Positions 8,024-17,324 of a DNA stretch of 64,000 nt are shown one piece after another (within the stretch, counting starts at the first letter, position 1; every line of letters begins with the position of its first letter). This stretch comes from Chitinimonas sp036961565. Its GTDB lineage: Bacteria; Pseudomonadota; Gammaproteobacteria; Burkholderiales; Chitinimonadaceae. The position numbers and the translations under genes are program-made. Under the pieces are notes generated by a model. It ran no database searches, had not been told where the DNA came from, and saw only the letters and a list, made by a program, of their open reading frames with translations. Location: NCBI RefSeq assembly GCF_036961565.1, contig NZ_JBAMDD010000009.1:1-64000 (forward strand). The letters are read 5' to 3'.

Positions 8024-8054
8024 TCGCCCGAACGAATGCTGAAAGGAAAGCACG

Positions 8055-8678
8055 ATGGATCTGATTCTCTTGCAACCGGGCGACAAGACGCTCTTCACCG
8101 CCGGTGACGGCGGGCTTAACAGTTGGGACAAGGGTGGCAGCCTGATCAATACCACTGACTGGGGGACGGGCGGTGACGCTACGGTACAAACCTTTGGCGG
8201 CACCCCCAATATCCCATTTGATGGTACGGCCTGTATCGAGTTGGTATCAGTACACCAGGGCATGAAGCAGCAGATGACGACGGACGTCTCCAACTCTGCA
8301 CGTACCTCGGGCCGCCCCATCATCACCGAGTTCACCTGCGTCAAGTACGTCGACAAGCTGTCGGTCAAGTTCTTCGATCTCTGCCTGCGCGCCAAACCCC
8401 TGGGCGCAGGCAAGGATCAGCCGACGATGATCTACATCTGCCGTAACTCAGGCGACAAGACGGCCAACATACTGACCATGGCATTGCGTGACGCCATGAT
8501 CAGCGAAATCCAGTTCCAGTCGAATCCGGATGACATGCCCACCGAGCAGTTCAAGCTCAACTTCACCGAAATACTGTGGAAATACACCGTCCAATTGGCC
8601 GACACCAAGACGGCCGGTGTGGTGCCCGCAGGGTGGAGTCTGGCGCGCAATCGCCCCATTGGCGAATTCACGCCGTAG
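8055..8678 (+). CDS. hcp: Hcp tube protein (TssD)
   Basis: A 207-residue Hcp family protein that stacks as hexamers into the T6SS inner tube. Seen: a beta-rich start, the loop region IELVSVHQGMKQQMTTDVS, the ITEFTCVKYVDKLS strand, the conserved KFFDLCLRAKPLG and the late FKLNFTEILWKYTVQ strand, ending with an AGWSLARN tail common in Hcp. It is some 35-40 residues longer than classical Hcp, mostly through a Gly/Thr-rich N-terminal insertion around residues 15-55. The ribosome site AAGGAAAG precedes the ATG. It lies between the fused sheath gene and tssE, as in many T6SS operons. Confidence 0.92.
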   Translation: MDLILLQPGDKTLFTAGDGGLNSWDKGGSLINTTDWGTGGDATVQTFGGTPNIPFDGTACIELVSVHQGMKQQMTTDVSNSARTSGRPIITEFTCVKYVDKLSVKFFDLCLRAKPLGAGKDQPTMIYICRNSGDKTANILTMALRDAMISEIQFQSNPDDMPTEQFKLNFTEILWKYTVQLADTKTAGVVPAGWSLARNRPIGEFTP

Positions 8679-8685
8679 GTACTGG

Positions 8686-9078
8686 GTGCGCGCCGTGCAG
8701 TTCCTCTTCGACAAACTGGTGGCTCGGCCCGACAGCTTGGCAGCTCATGGCGAAGAGGCGCTGCGCAAGGCCATTCTGTACCAGCTCGATTGGCTGGTGG
8801 GTTGCCGTGAATGGCTGGCGGAGCAGCAAGGGACGGGCTTGCTGGATATCAGCATGCCCGACCCGCTGTCCCTGCCTGCGGGTGGCCCCCTGATGCAGCA
8901 CTACGCCGAACGTCTGCGCAAGTTGATAGAACTGCATGAACCCCGGCTGATTGGGGTGAAGGTAGAGCTGCTGCCCACCAAGCAAGCACGGCACCCGTTC
9001 CGTATCGGCGTAACCGCCATGCTGCGCGATCTGCCGGAGGGCCCCGAACTGCGGTTTGAACGCGATGGTGGTGGCTAG
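8686..9078 (+). CDS. tssE: T6SS baseplate protein TssE
   Basis: A 130-residue gp25-like baseplate wedge protein that links baseplate to sheath. The N-terminal region (LRKAILYQLDWLVGCREWL) and the middle DISMPDPLS fit the family, followed by the conserved strand-helix region HYAERLRKLIELHEPRLIGVKVELLP and HPFRIGVTAML near the end. The start is probably GTG at 8686, 7 bases after the hcp stop; a second GTG at 8695 is possible. It is followed by a gap of 203 bp before tssF, the largest gap inside the cluster. Confidence 0.85.
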   Translation: MRAVQFLFDKLVARPDSLAAHGEEALRKAILYQLDWLVGCREWLAEQQGTGLLDISMPDPLSLPAGGPLMQHYAERLRKLIELHEPRLIGVKVELLPTKQARHPFRIGVTAMLRDLPEGPELRFERDGGG

Positions 9079-9281
9079 CCAAGCTGCCAGCGCCGGGGGG
9101 CAGCACTCCCCCTGCCGCCGGGATGACGTGATGGATCGCCTGCGCGAAACCGTGCCGGCAAGAACGACTGATTTCAACTCATAGTCTGGATGCGTGCCAT
9201 GACACCTGCACTGATCTTGCCTGCCAATGCACAGCCGCTGACCCGGCCGAGCACGGGTTTGTGCGGACAAGGAGCGGCGTG

Positions 9282-11093
9282 ATGGAACGCAACCTCAGCT
9301 TCCGCGACTACTTCGAGTCCGAATTGGGTCAGCTGCGCGAGCAGGCGGTGACCTTTGGCCAGGACTACCCGGCAACCGCGCAGGCCCTGGCCCTGGGCCA
9401 AGGCAGGTCGGGCGACCCGCATGTCGAATTGCTGATGCAGTCCTTCGCCTTCCTGGCCGGCCGGCTGCGCCACCAGCTGGATCGCGATGCCAGCCAGCTG
9501 CCCAATGCGCTGATGGCACAGCTCTACCCTCACCTGGAAGCGCCCATACCCAGCCTGCTGGTGGCCGAACTGACACCCAGGCCAGATGCCAACTATGCCC
9601 AGGCAGTGCGACTGGAGCGCGGCCGCGAGTTTCATGCGCTGGCGCGTGACGAGGCGGGACGCCATGTGCGCTGTCGCCTGAGCGCCTGTTTCGACATCCC
9701 CCTGGTGCCGCTTGAGATCGTCGAGGTCAGGCAGATATCCACCACGGCGTTCGACGGCCTCAGTAACGATCCTGCCGTGCATTCGGTCTTGAAACTGCGG
9801 TTGCGCGCAACAGGGCAGCATCCGCTGGCAGCCCTGGCGCTGTCGAAGTTGCGGTTCTATCTCGATATCGAAAACCCAGCCTGCTGGCGCCTGTATGAGC
9901 TGCTCAGCCTGCAGCTTGCCGGGATCGCCACCCTGGATGGCAGCCAGCAATTGCGCCGGCAGGGGGCTGACGCCCTGCGCTGGCTGGGCTTTGACGACAG
10001 CGAAGCCGCCGTGGCGACCGATATGGTTACGCACCCCGGCTACCGCCTGGTGCAGGAATACTTCGCCTTCCCCGAGAAATTCCTGTTCTTTGAACTGAGT
10101 GGACTGGACTTTGCCGGTGCCGGCCAGGAGGCGGAGCTGCTGTTGCTGCTCAAAAGCACAGTAGACAAGAGCCTGGACCCTGGCCCCCGCTCATTGCGCC
10201 TGAATTGCGCGCCGCTGGTCAATCTGTTCCCCCAGCGTATCGAGCCTTTGGCGCTGGACCACTCCCGCTATGAGTATCGACTCAGTGCCGACCTGGCTCA
10301 GCACCGCCACACCGAGATCTACCGCATCGAAACCCTGACAGCCATCAGGCCCGGCGAGCCGCCCAGGCCCTTGTCGCCCTACTTCGCCCTGGATGGCTTC
10401 GACCGGCTGGAGCAACAGGATTACTTCTACGTTACCCGCCGCGATGAAAGCACGGTTCGTAGCGTACCGGGCACCGAAACCTATGTGTCTTTTCTGGACA
10501 TGAGCTTTGACCTGCAGCGTCCCAGTGACGAGACCATAGGTGGACGTGCGCTGTGCACCAATCGTCGGCTGGCCGAGCAACTCTGTGCCGGGGACAAGCT
10601 CACCCTGGAAGGATCGGGGCCGGTCAAGGCAGCCCAGGTGGCATCCAAGCCCACGCCGCATCAGTCACCGGTGCTGCTGGGCAAGCAGCCCTGGGCGCTG
10701 ATCTCGCAACTGCTGCTCAACCACCTGCCGCTGACAGGCAATGCCCAGGGGCTGGGCGCACTCAAGAGCATGCTGCGGCTGCACCTGGGGCGAGCCACCC
10801 TGCTTGGTGCCAAGCAGATAGACAGCCTGAGCGGGCTGAGCACCGAGCCCATAGTCCGCGCCGTCAACCGGGGTGGTTATCGCCATATGGTCGAAGGCTT
10901 GCATATCACCATCAAGATAGACAGGCAGCGCTTCGAAGGCTGTAGCCCAGTGCTGTTTGCCGCCGTACTACGCCGCTTCTTCGCCCTGTTCGCCAGCGTC
11001 AATATGCTGACGGAGTTGAGCCTGGAAACCCATGACGTCAAAGGAAAGCTGAAAAAATGGCCACCCATGGCTGGCGAACAAGTCGTCCTCTGA
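9282..11093 (+). CDS. tssF: T6SS baseplate protein TssF
   Basis: A 603-residue TssF (VasA/ImpG) protein, the expected length. It opens with the family signature FRDYFESELGQLREQAVTFGQDYPATA, followed by GDPHVELLMQSFAFLAGRLRHQLD. Mid-protein regions YRLVQEYFAFPEKFLFFELSG and the late INRGGYRHMVEGLHITIKID/FFALFASVNMLTEL also match. TssF builds the baseplate wedge with TssE, TssG and TssK. The ATG at 9282 has AAGGAG seven bases before it; an in-frame GTG at 9261 is less likely. Its 3' end overlaps tssG by 37 bp. Confidence 0.93.
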   Translation: MERNLSFRDYFESELGQLREQAVTFGQDYPATAQALALGQGRSGDPHVELLMQSFAFLAGRLRHQLDRDASQLPNALMAQLYPHLEAPIPSLLVAELTPRPDANYAQAVRLERGREFHALARDEAGRHVRCRLSACFDIPLVPLEIVEVRQISTTAFDGLSNDPAVHSVLKLRLRATGQHPLAALALSKLRFYLDIENPACWRLYELLSLQLAGIATLDGSQQLRRQGADALRWLGFDDSEAAVATDMVTHPGYRLVQEYFAFPEKFLFFELSGLDFAGAGQEAELLLLLKSTVDKSLDPGPRSLRLNCAPLVNLFPQRIEPLALDHSRYEYRLSADLAQHRHTEIYRIETLTAIRPGEPPRPLSPYFALDGFDRLEQQDYFYVTRRDESTVRSVPGTETYVSFLDMSFDLQRPSDETIGGRALCTNRRLAEQLCAGDKLTLEGSGPVKAAQVASKPTPHQSPVLLGKQPWALISQLLLNHLPLTGNAQGLGALKSMLRLHLGRATLLGAKQIDSLSGLSTEPIVRAVNRGGYRHMVEGLHITIKIDRQRFEGCSPVLFAAVLRRFFALFASVNMLTELSLETHDVKGKLKKWPPMAGEQVVL

Positions 11094-12184
11094 GCGAGTC
11101 GGTACGCAGCGAGGCGAGTCGCTTCGACTTCTACCAACTGGTGCGGCTGCTACTTGCCGAGCGGGGCGCGCAACCCGAGCTGATGGATAGGCATCTGGCC
11201 TTCCAGGCCAATCTGGGCGCCGCGTTTCCGGGCCATGAGGTACGCCAGATCGACACCATGGCAGATGGCCGCACCTTGCTGCAGACGGGTAACTACGTCC
11301 TGGCGGGGTATGCCGGCCCCCTGCCGGAGCGGCTGGTGGAGCAGATGCTGGAACGCATCCGCAATGGCGATGAGATCATGGCTCGCTTTCTGGACCTGTT
11401 CAATCAGCGCATCAACAGCCTGCGCTACAGGCTGAAGGCCACCTATCGCATGGGGCTCAACCTGCAGGCACCGCAAGACACCCCGCACGCCCGCATGCTG
11501 GCCGCCATCATGGGCATGGCAGCGCCCGGCCTGGCTGAGCAGATGGTATTGCCCCAGCGGGCGTGGCTCAGCATGGCCGGCCTGCTGGCCGACCCGCGTC
11601 GCAGCACGCCGGTACTGACGCGGGTGCTGTCGCGCTATCTCGGCGCACCGGTTCATCTGATTCCCTTGCAAGGCGCCTGGCGAACCCGGCCGGAAGAAGA
11701 CCAGACCCTGCTGGGTCGCCGCGCCTTTGCACTGGGGCAAACGACTCGCCTCGGTGATCGCGCCTGGCTGCCTGCGGCGCGGATTGCACTGGAGATTGGC
11801 CCCCTGCCCTATGCCGCAGCCTGCAAGCTACTGCCCAATGGCCGCGCCTGTCGCGGACTTGTCTATCAACGGGTAGAGGCGCCACGCCACGCCCTGCTGG
11901 TATCCCGGCGGCGTACCGGCCATGGTTATCGTCACCGCCAGTTGGCCGAGTTGATACGTTTTCTGCTGGCGCGTCGGCAGGATGCGCTGGTTTGCCTGCG
12001 CCTTGAGAGTACGCAGGCCGTACCTTCACGCCTCACCCGGCAAGCCTGGCAACCAGGCCCGACTGGCGAAGGCTATTGGGGCATGCGACTGGGGCAGACA
12101 GCTTGGCTGGCAGGTGGTGATCGAAGCCAGCACCAGGCACGCTGCCTGGTTCGTGCCTTTTCTGCTGCAGGAGGTGCCGCATGA
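11057..12184 (+). CDS. tssG: T6SS baseplate protein TssG
   Basis: A 375-residue TssG (VasB/ImpH) protein, partner of TssF in the wedge. Seen: the N-terminal FDFYQLVRLLLAERG, a middle with GYAGPLPERLVEQMLERIRNGDEIMARFLDLFNQR, and C-terminal VLSRYLGAPVHLIPLQGAWR. The region GYAGPLP is the family's equivalent of the usual G(L)xGPLP motif. AAGGAAAG lies 8 bases before the ATG. It overlaps tssF by 37 bp and its stop overlaps the vgrG start by 4 bp, so translation is probably coupled. Confidence 0.92.
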   Translation: MATHGWRTSRPLSESVRSEASRFDFYQLVRLLLAERGAQPELMDRHLAFQANLGAAFPGHEVRQIDTMADGRTLLQTGNYVLAGYAGPLPERLVEQMLERIRNGDEIMARFLDLFNQRINSLRYRLKATYRMGLNLQAPQDTPHARMLAAIMGMAAPGLAEQMVLPQRAWLSMAGLLADPRRSTPVLTRVLSRYLGAPVHLIPLQGAWRTRPEEDQTLLGRRAFALGQTTRLGDRAWLPAARIALEIGPLPYAAACKLLPNGRACRGLVYQRVEAPRHALLVSRRRTGHGYRHRQLAELIRFLLARRQDALVCLRLESTQAVPSRLTRQAWQPGPTGEGYWGMRLGQTAWLAGGDRSQHQARCLVRAFSAAGGAA

Positions 12185-14652
12185 ATGCGCCAGAAGACCG
12201 CATCGGCATCACCGATGTAGGCAGTGTCGAGCACACAGCCCTGTACCTGCATTGCGCCATATTCCTGGATAGCCAGGACATCATCGGCGACGAGACATTC
12301 CGCCTGGTCAGCTTCACCGGGCAGGACCAGGTGTCCGAGCCCTTTGAATACCAGCTGGAATTGCGTGGCAATAGCGGCAAGCCAGGGCGCGAGCTGCGCT
12401 TTGACCAACTGATAGGCAAGGCGGTTACCTTCGGTGTCGGGCTGCCCATGCCCGAGCAGGTTGAAGATCCGACAGCCATCGAAGCCTCCAGCGAGCGTTT
12501 TGCCAAGGCGATAGCCGGGGGCTCAAGCGATGGGTTGGCCCTGTTCAACGGCATCGTAGCCGCCTTCGCCATGAGTGCGCCCGGCATATACCAACTGACC
12601 GTGCGCCCCGCCCTATGGCTGCTGACCCTGGCCAATCGCTACACCCTGTACCAGGACAGCAATATCAGCGATACCTTGCTGGCGGTACTGGGCTATCACC
12701 ATATCGATGTCGATGTCAGCGCCGTCGGCGGCATTGCTCTGGCACGTACCCAGGACTGGCTGCAGGTAGGCGAGTCGGATTACGACTTCCTGCGCCGCCT
12801 CATGGGCAAGGCGCATCTCTACTTCTATTTCAAGCACACCGCACGCAGCCACACGCTGGTTCTGGCCAACCGACCGGAATACCCCGAGGCACTGCCTGGC
12901 CGCAAGCTGCGTTACACCTTTACCGATGATACCGAGGGTGGCCTGTCACAGTTTGATGTGATTGGCGACTACCGCTATCAGCAAAGTCTGCAGATCAGCG
13001 CTGTACATACTGTATTCACCCGTCAGGACGAGGCATGGCAGGTGGACGGCTGCGCCGGCATCTATGGCTTCAACGCCGCCAAGCCCGATGCGTCGGATGC
13101 CGGGCGGGTGTTCCGGCAGCACAAGATTTTCCAGTATGGCAGCAGCCGTTCTGCCGCAGAGCATTTTGCCAGCCTGACTGAACAGGCCAGCCGCAGCGGT
13201 GCCAGCCAGCTTAGCGGCCAAAGTTTTTGCCCGATGTTCCGGGCGGGCTTTCGCTTCACCATGACCGAAGACGTCATGGAAGGCTCACCCATGCCGGTAC
13301 GACCCAGCCTGAATCTGCGCCAGTTCGTGCTGACCAAGGTGGAGCACGAGGCCAGCCTGGATGGCAGCTACAAGAATCGCTTCGAGGCCACCGAGGCCGA
13401 AGGCCTGGTATCGGCTTTCTCGCTGGCGGATACCCAGCAGGGCTCGGTGCTGGCCATCGTCGTCGGCCATGCCGAAAGCGTCACCCCACCTACGGACTGG
13501 CGCTTCCTCAAAAAAAGCGACTTCGATCCGGGTCGCAGCAGCTATAGCGACAAGGAATCGGAAGACCAGGCCGAACTGCAGGCGGTCGGTGCCTTTGTCT
13601 GCCTGGCCACGGACACGGCCGGCACCCGTCGCTGGGTCAAACTGGCCGCACATATGCAGACCGTGCCCGAGATAGGTGCGCAGGTCATAGTCGGACGCTC
13701 CAATGATGAATCCGAACTACCGGAACTGCAGCAGATCGTGTCGAGCTGTGGCAATACCACGGTGACGCCTTCCACCTGGATCGCCAGTACCAATGTGGGT
13801 AGCAGCTATGGCACACGCTACGGCGACGGCCAGAACATCAGCTTTGGCGCCAGCTCCACAGCAGACCTGAGCAAGGCAGTCGATGTGGTGACCAAGGCCT
13901 ACGCCACCGGCAAGTTCCGCGAAACCAGCTATGGCCAGGGCGCCAACTATGGCTTGTCCACGGCAGAGTCGACCGCGCCGGATGCCACGCAAGACCTGGC
14001 GGCGACCTATGGCTCATATGGGCCGACCAGCGATCTGCTGAGGGTGGACGAGTCATTCGGCTCCAGCTTTGGGCGTAGCACCGGCAAGGTATCGTCCAAT
14101 ATCGTGGACTATGGCATCAGCTATAACCGTGCCCGCCATGACAAGACCGAGAGCTACACCACCGTAGACGATACGGCCTACACCGAAAACACACACAACG
14201 GCAATGTCACCAACAAGACCACCATCAATGCCACCAGCACATCCACCGAGACCATAGATATCCGCAGCAACAGCAGTGCCATCGGCATCAGCAACAGCAA
14301 TGAGGCCGTAGGGATCAGCAATAGCAATAGCGTCACGGGGGCCAGCAACCAGAACACCTTGACCGGCGCCAGCCTGCAGATACACCTGACGGGTGCCAGC
14401 TCAAGCAATAGCGCTGTAGGCGCCAGCATGGAGCTGAATGCAACGGGCGCCAGCATGCGCGTCAACGTGACCGGAGTCGCCACCGAAGCCTCCAGCGTGG
14501 GCGCACGCAATGCCGTTGAAATGGTTGGCGAAAACGCCACGGTCAGGGTCAGTGGGCCTGGCATCTTGTTCCTATCCGAGATGCCGGTCATGAAATACGA
14601 CATCAGCGGCATGGAAATCTCGCTGATCTCTGCCTTGAAGATGATTCTATGA
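12181..14652 (+). CDS. vgrG: VgrG spike protein (TssI) with repetitive C-terminal spike
   Basis: An 823-residue VgrG. The N-terminal 430 residues follow the gp27-like base: FRLVSFTGQDQVSEPFEYQLEL, the ALWLLTLANRYTLYQDSNISDTLLAVL region, VGESDYDFLRRLMGKAHLYFYFKH, and KVEHEASLDGSYKNRFEA. A short gp5-like OB region follows (residues 420-520, ending VGRSNDESELPELQ). The last 300 residues are Ser/Thr/Asn/Gly-rich. Residues 695-795 repeat a short unit built on TGAS/GIS-N, as expected for a triple-stranded beta-helix needle. There is no added enzymatic domain. AGGAGG precedes the ATG. ATGA overlaps on both sides tie it to tssG and the DUF2169 gene. Confidence 0.9.
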   Translation: MNAPEDRIGITDVGSVEHTALYLHCAIFLDSQDIIGDETFRLVSFTGQDQVSEPFEYQLELRGNSGKPGRELRFDQLIGKAVTFGVGLPMPEQVEDPTAIEASSERFAKAIAGGSSDGLALFNGIVAAFAMSAPGIYQLTVRPALWLLTLANRYTLYQDSNISDTLLAVLGYHHIDVDVSAVGGIALARTQDWLQVGESDYDFLRRLMGKAHLYFYFKHTARSHTLVLANRPEYPEALPGRKLRYTFTDDTEGGLSQFDVIGDYRYQQSLQISAVHTVFTRQDEAWQVDGCAGIYGFNAAKPDASDAGRVFRQHKIFQYGSSRSAAEHFASLTEQASRSGASQLSGQSFCPMFRAGFRFTMTEDVMEGSPMPVRPSLNLRQFVLTKVEHEASLDGSYKNRFEATEAEGLVSAFSLADTQQGSVLAIVVGHAESVTPPTDWRFLKKSDFDPGRSSYSDKESEDQAELQAVGAFVCLATDTAGTRRWVKLAAHMQTVPEIGAQVIVGRSNDESELPELQQIVSSCGNTTVTPSTWIASTNVGSSYGTRYGDGQNISFGASSTADLSKAVDVVTKAYATGKFRETSYGQGANYGLSTAESTAPDATQDLAATYGSYGPTSDLLRVDESFGSSFGRSTGKVSSNIVDYGISYNRARHDKTESYTTVDDTAYTENTHNGNVTNKTTINATSTSTETIDIRSNSSAIGISNSNEAVGISNSNSVTGASNQNTLTGASLQIHLTGASSSNSAVGASMELNATGASMRVNVTGVATEASSVGARNAVEMVGENATVRVSGPGILFLSEMPVMKYDISGMEISLISALKMIL

Positions 14653-17324
14653 AGACCATCAAGCCACTTAGCCTGGGTCTGCTCACCCGCCCCTGGCGGC
14701 AACAAGGTGTGCACCGGCTGGCCGTCGCCGCCTTGGGTTTCTTCCGGCTGGGTGAAGCAGCCCCTCGCTTTTTGCCCGAAGCCGAGCAATGGCCCTTGCT
14801 ACTAAAGGCATTGCCGCCCGGGAAGCCCCTGGATGAAGTACATCCCAAGCCTCACGGTGAGTTGCTATTGGCAGGGAGCGCCTATGCACCTGCCGGTGAG
14901 CCCGTAAGCAGCTTGATAGCCAGCATGCGCCTGGGCGAGGTCGAGAAACTGTTGCGCGTCTGGGGTGACAGGCGCTGGTACTACGGGCCTTGGTACCGCA
15001 TCAGCGAGCCACAACCCTTCACTTGCATGCCCTTGCTGGCAGAGAAGGCCTTTGGCGGCCCCAAGCATGTAGACAACCCTGTGGGTGCTGGCTATACCGG
15101 CAACCGCCTTGCAGGCTGGATAGGTACCAACGAAGGGCCTATGCCCAATATCGAGCTGGCGCAGGTGCCGGTGGATAGCCATGTGCGCAAAATAGTGCCC
15201 GCCTTGCTGGGCCCCTTGGAGCAAACCCTCCCTGCACGGGCGCAGTGGGTGGGTAGCTACGATGAGCAATGGCTGCTGGAAGATGCACCAGGCCTGGCCA
15301 GGGATATGGATGCCCGCTTCTTCCAGGTAGCGCCAACAGATCAATGGAACGACGGCCCGTGGCGCGGCGACGAGCACTACTGCCTGGACAATCTGCACCC
15401 GAGCCAGCCCAGGATAGAAGGCCAGCTGCCCGGTTTCGCCGCCCGCGCCTTTGTGCGGGAAAAAGCCAGTGGTGATATACGCGAAGTGGCCATGTCGCTC
15501 GATACCATCTGGCTGCTGCCAGAAGCCATGCTGGGCGTCTGTATCTACCACGGCAGTACGCCGGTAAGCGACCCTGATGGCTTGGATGTCGATGCCACCA
15601 TGGTGGGGTATGAAGCGCTAGCAGCGTGCAAGGCCCACACCCATTACGCCGAAGTGATGCAATTGCGTAGCGATGAAGCCACCGCCGTATTGCATGCCAT
15701 GAACGAAGCGCAGCTGGCCCCTGCCCTGCCGGCAGAAGTGCAGGCCGCGCGCGCGATCGCAGCCACCCAGCGGCAAGCCGAACGCCAGGAAAAACAGCAG
15801 GCTCGGCTGGATGCCCACATGGCAGATATCTGGCAGCAGATCGGCACCAAGCCACCGGCCGATTATGTACCGCCCAGGGTCGCGGCCTCACCCATGGATA
15901 TTGACTATCCCTCGCTGCATGAAGGAGAAGTTGACCTTGGCGCCTGGTTGTCTGGTGTCACCGCGATGGCACAGCAAGCCCGGCAAGATGGCGAGGCCAA
16001 ACTGGCTGAAGCAGCCGAAAAGGTTGCTGGAATGCCGCCCCGTCCACCGCAGGATGCAGCAGAAACGCGCGAGCGCCACTACCGCCGCGCAGCCCAGCCG
16101 GCCTGGGACTTGGTGGGCGGTGACGATGCCAACGTGGCACAGCTGGAACACGCCTTGCAACTGGCGGCCGAAGCGGGCAAACCGCTTTCCAGCGAAGAGC
16201 GCGCCAAACTGATTGCCGATCTGGGGCAGCTACCCGCCCTGCAGCGCCAGGCCAGACGCCTGCTGCCTGCACCGGCCGAACCACCGCTAGACGACGATTT
16301 GGCGCAATGGCTGGGTGAGCAGATACGGTTATGGCGCCAGGGCGGGGTTGCGCTGGCCGGCCGGGATTTGCGCGGGGCCAATCTGGCGGGGATGGATTTT
16401 CGTGGAGCAGACCTGCGCCAGGTGTGTTTCGAGTCCGCCAATCTGCGGGGCGCCAATCTGGCCCAGGCCGATCTGCGTGGCGCCAGCCTGGTTGGTAGCC
16501 ATCTGGAGCAGGCCGACCTGAGTGGCGCCGTGCTGGACGAAGCCGGCATGGCGGCCTGCCATGCTGCAGGCGCCAACTTGGCGGGCGCCAGCCTGCGCAA
16601 GGTGCTGGCCCCCAAGGCAGATTTCCATGGTGCCGATTTCACGGGTGCGGTCCTGGAGGACGTGCAGCTGAACGAGGCCCTGCTGCAAGGCTGCAAGCTG
16701 ACCAAGGCCGTGATTGCTCGTACCTTGCTGACGGATATACGTGCAGGTGGCAGCGACTGGCAAGGCGCTAGCTTGATGCAATGTCTGCTGCTCAAGGCAG
16801 ATCTGCGTGAAACCGACTTCCGCGAAGCTCGCCTGGAAAAGACGGTGCTGCTCAACGCCAGGCTGGACGGCAGCGACTGGCGCAAGGCGGTGGTGTTGCG
16901 CTGCGCCGCCATGGGCGCCAGTGCCCGGGGTTTGCGTGGGGATGGCCTATACAGCAGTGGTAGCGGTTGGCGCGGTATCGACTGGCAGGATGCCAGTCTG
17001 CGCAAGGTGCGTCTGATCGATTGCGACCTGGCAGCAGGCAGCTTTCAGCGAGCCTGCCTGGTGGATAGCCTGCTGGCCCGTTGCCTGTTGCAGGATGCCG
17101 ACCTTGCCGACTGCGAGCTGCGCGGAGCCAATCTGCTGCAGTCCATCTGCCGCAAGGCCAGCTTCAGGGGCGCCGACCTGCGCCGCGCCAGCCTGCGCCA
17201 GGCCACTCTGGACGATGCCGATTTCACCGATGCCCGTCTCGACAACGCGGATTTCGACCCAGCCAGTTGGCGGCGTGTGCAGCATAGGCTCAAGGCGACT
17301 GCTGCGCAGAGGGAGGCGGTATGA
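14649..17324 (+). CDS. DUF2169-pentapeptide-repeat fusion, probable T6SS spike adaptor
   Basis: An 891-residue protein of three parts. Residues 15-320 are a DUF2169 domain (PLSLGLLTRPWRQQG start; WYYGPWYRISEP; FGGPKHVDNPVGAGYTG). Residues 340-560 are a charged helical linker rich in Ala, Gln and Glu. From residue 571 to 880 is a long pentapeptide-repeat right-handed helix with repeats such as GANLAGMDFRGADLRQ, often ending in Leu or Phe at the centre. DUF2169 proteins linked to vgrG act as adaptors/chaperones that load effectors on the spike; the pentapeptide part may be a scaffold. It overlaps vgrG and the next gene by ATGA. No nuclease, lipase or peptidase motif is seen. Confidence 0.85.
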   Translation: MKTIKPLSLGLLTRPWRQQGVHRLAVAALGFFRLGEAAPRFLPEAEQWPLLLKALPPGKPLDEVHPKPHGELLLAGSAYAPAGEPVSSLIASMRLGEVEKLLRVWGDRRWYYGPWYRISEPQPFTCMPLLAEKAFGGPKHVDNPVGAGYTGNRLAGWIGTNEGPMPNIELAQVPVDSHVRKIVPALLGPLEQTLPARAQWVGSYDEQWLLEDAPGLARDMDARFFQVAPTDQWNDGPWRGDEHYCLDNLHPSQPRIEGQLPGFAARAFVREKASGDIREVAMSLDTIWLLPEAMLGVCIYHGSTPVSDPDGLDVDATMVGYEALAACKAHTHYAEVMQLRSDEATAVLHAMNEAQLAPALPAEVQAARAIAATQRQAERQEKQQARLDAHMADIWQQIGTKPPADYVPPRVAASPMDIDYPSLHEGEVDLGAWLSGVTAMAQQARQDGEAKLAEAAEKVAGMPPRPPQDAAETRERHYRRAAQPAWDLVGGDDANVAQLEHALQLAAEAGKPLSSEERAKLIADLGQLPALQRQARRLLPAPAEPPLDDDLAQWLGEQIRLWRQGGVALAGRDLRGANLAGMDFRGADLRQVCFESANLRGANLAQADLRGASLVGSHLEQADLSGAVLDEAGMAACHAAGANLAGASLRKVLAPKADFHGADFTGAVLEDVQLNEALLQGCKLTKAVIARTLLTDIRAGGSDWQGASLMQCLLLKADLRETDFREARLEKTVLLNARLDGSDWRKAVVLRCAAMGASARGLRGDGLYSSGSGWRGIDWQDASLRKVRLIDCDLAAGSFQRACLVDSLLARCLLQDADLADCELRGANLLQSICRKASFRGADLRRASLRQATLDDADFTDARLDNADFDPASWRRVQHRLKATAAQREAV

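Noticed and set aside
9131..9282. Two short frames between tssE and tssF
   Set aside because: 17 and 30 residues, no clear ribosome sites, no domain; kept only as part of the gap observation.
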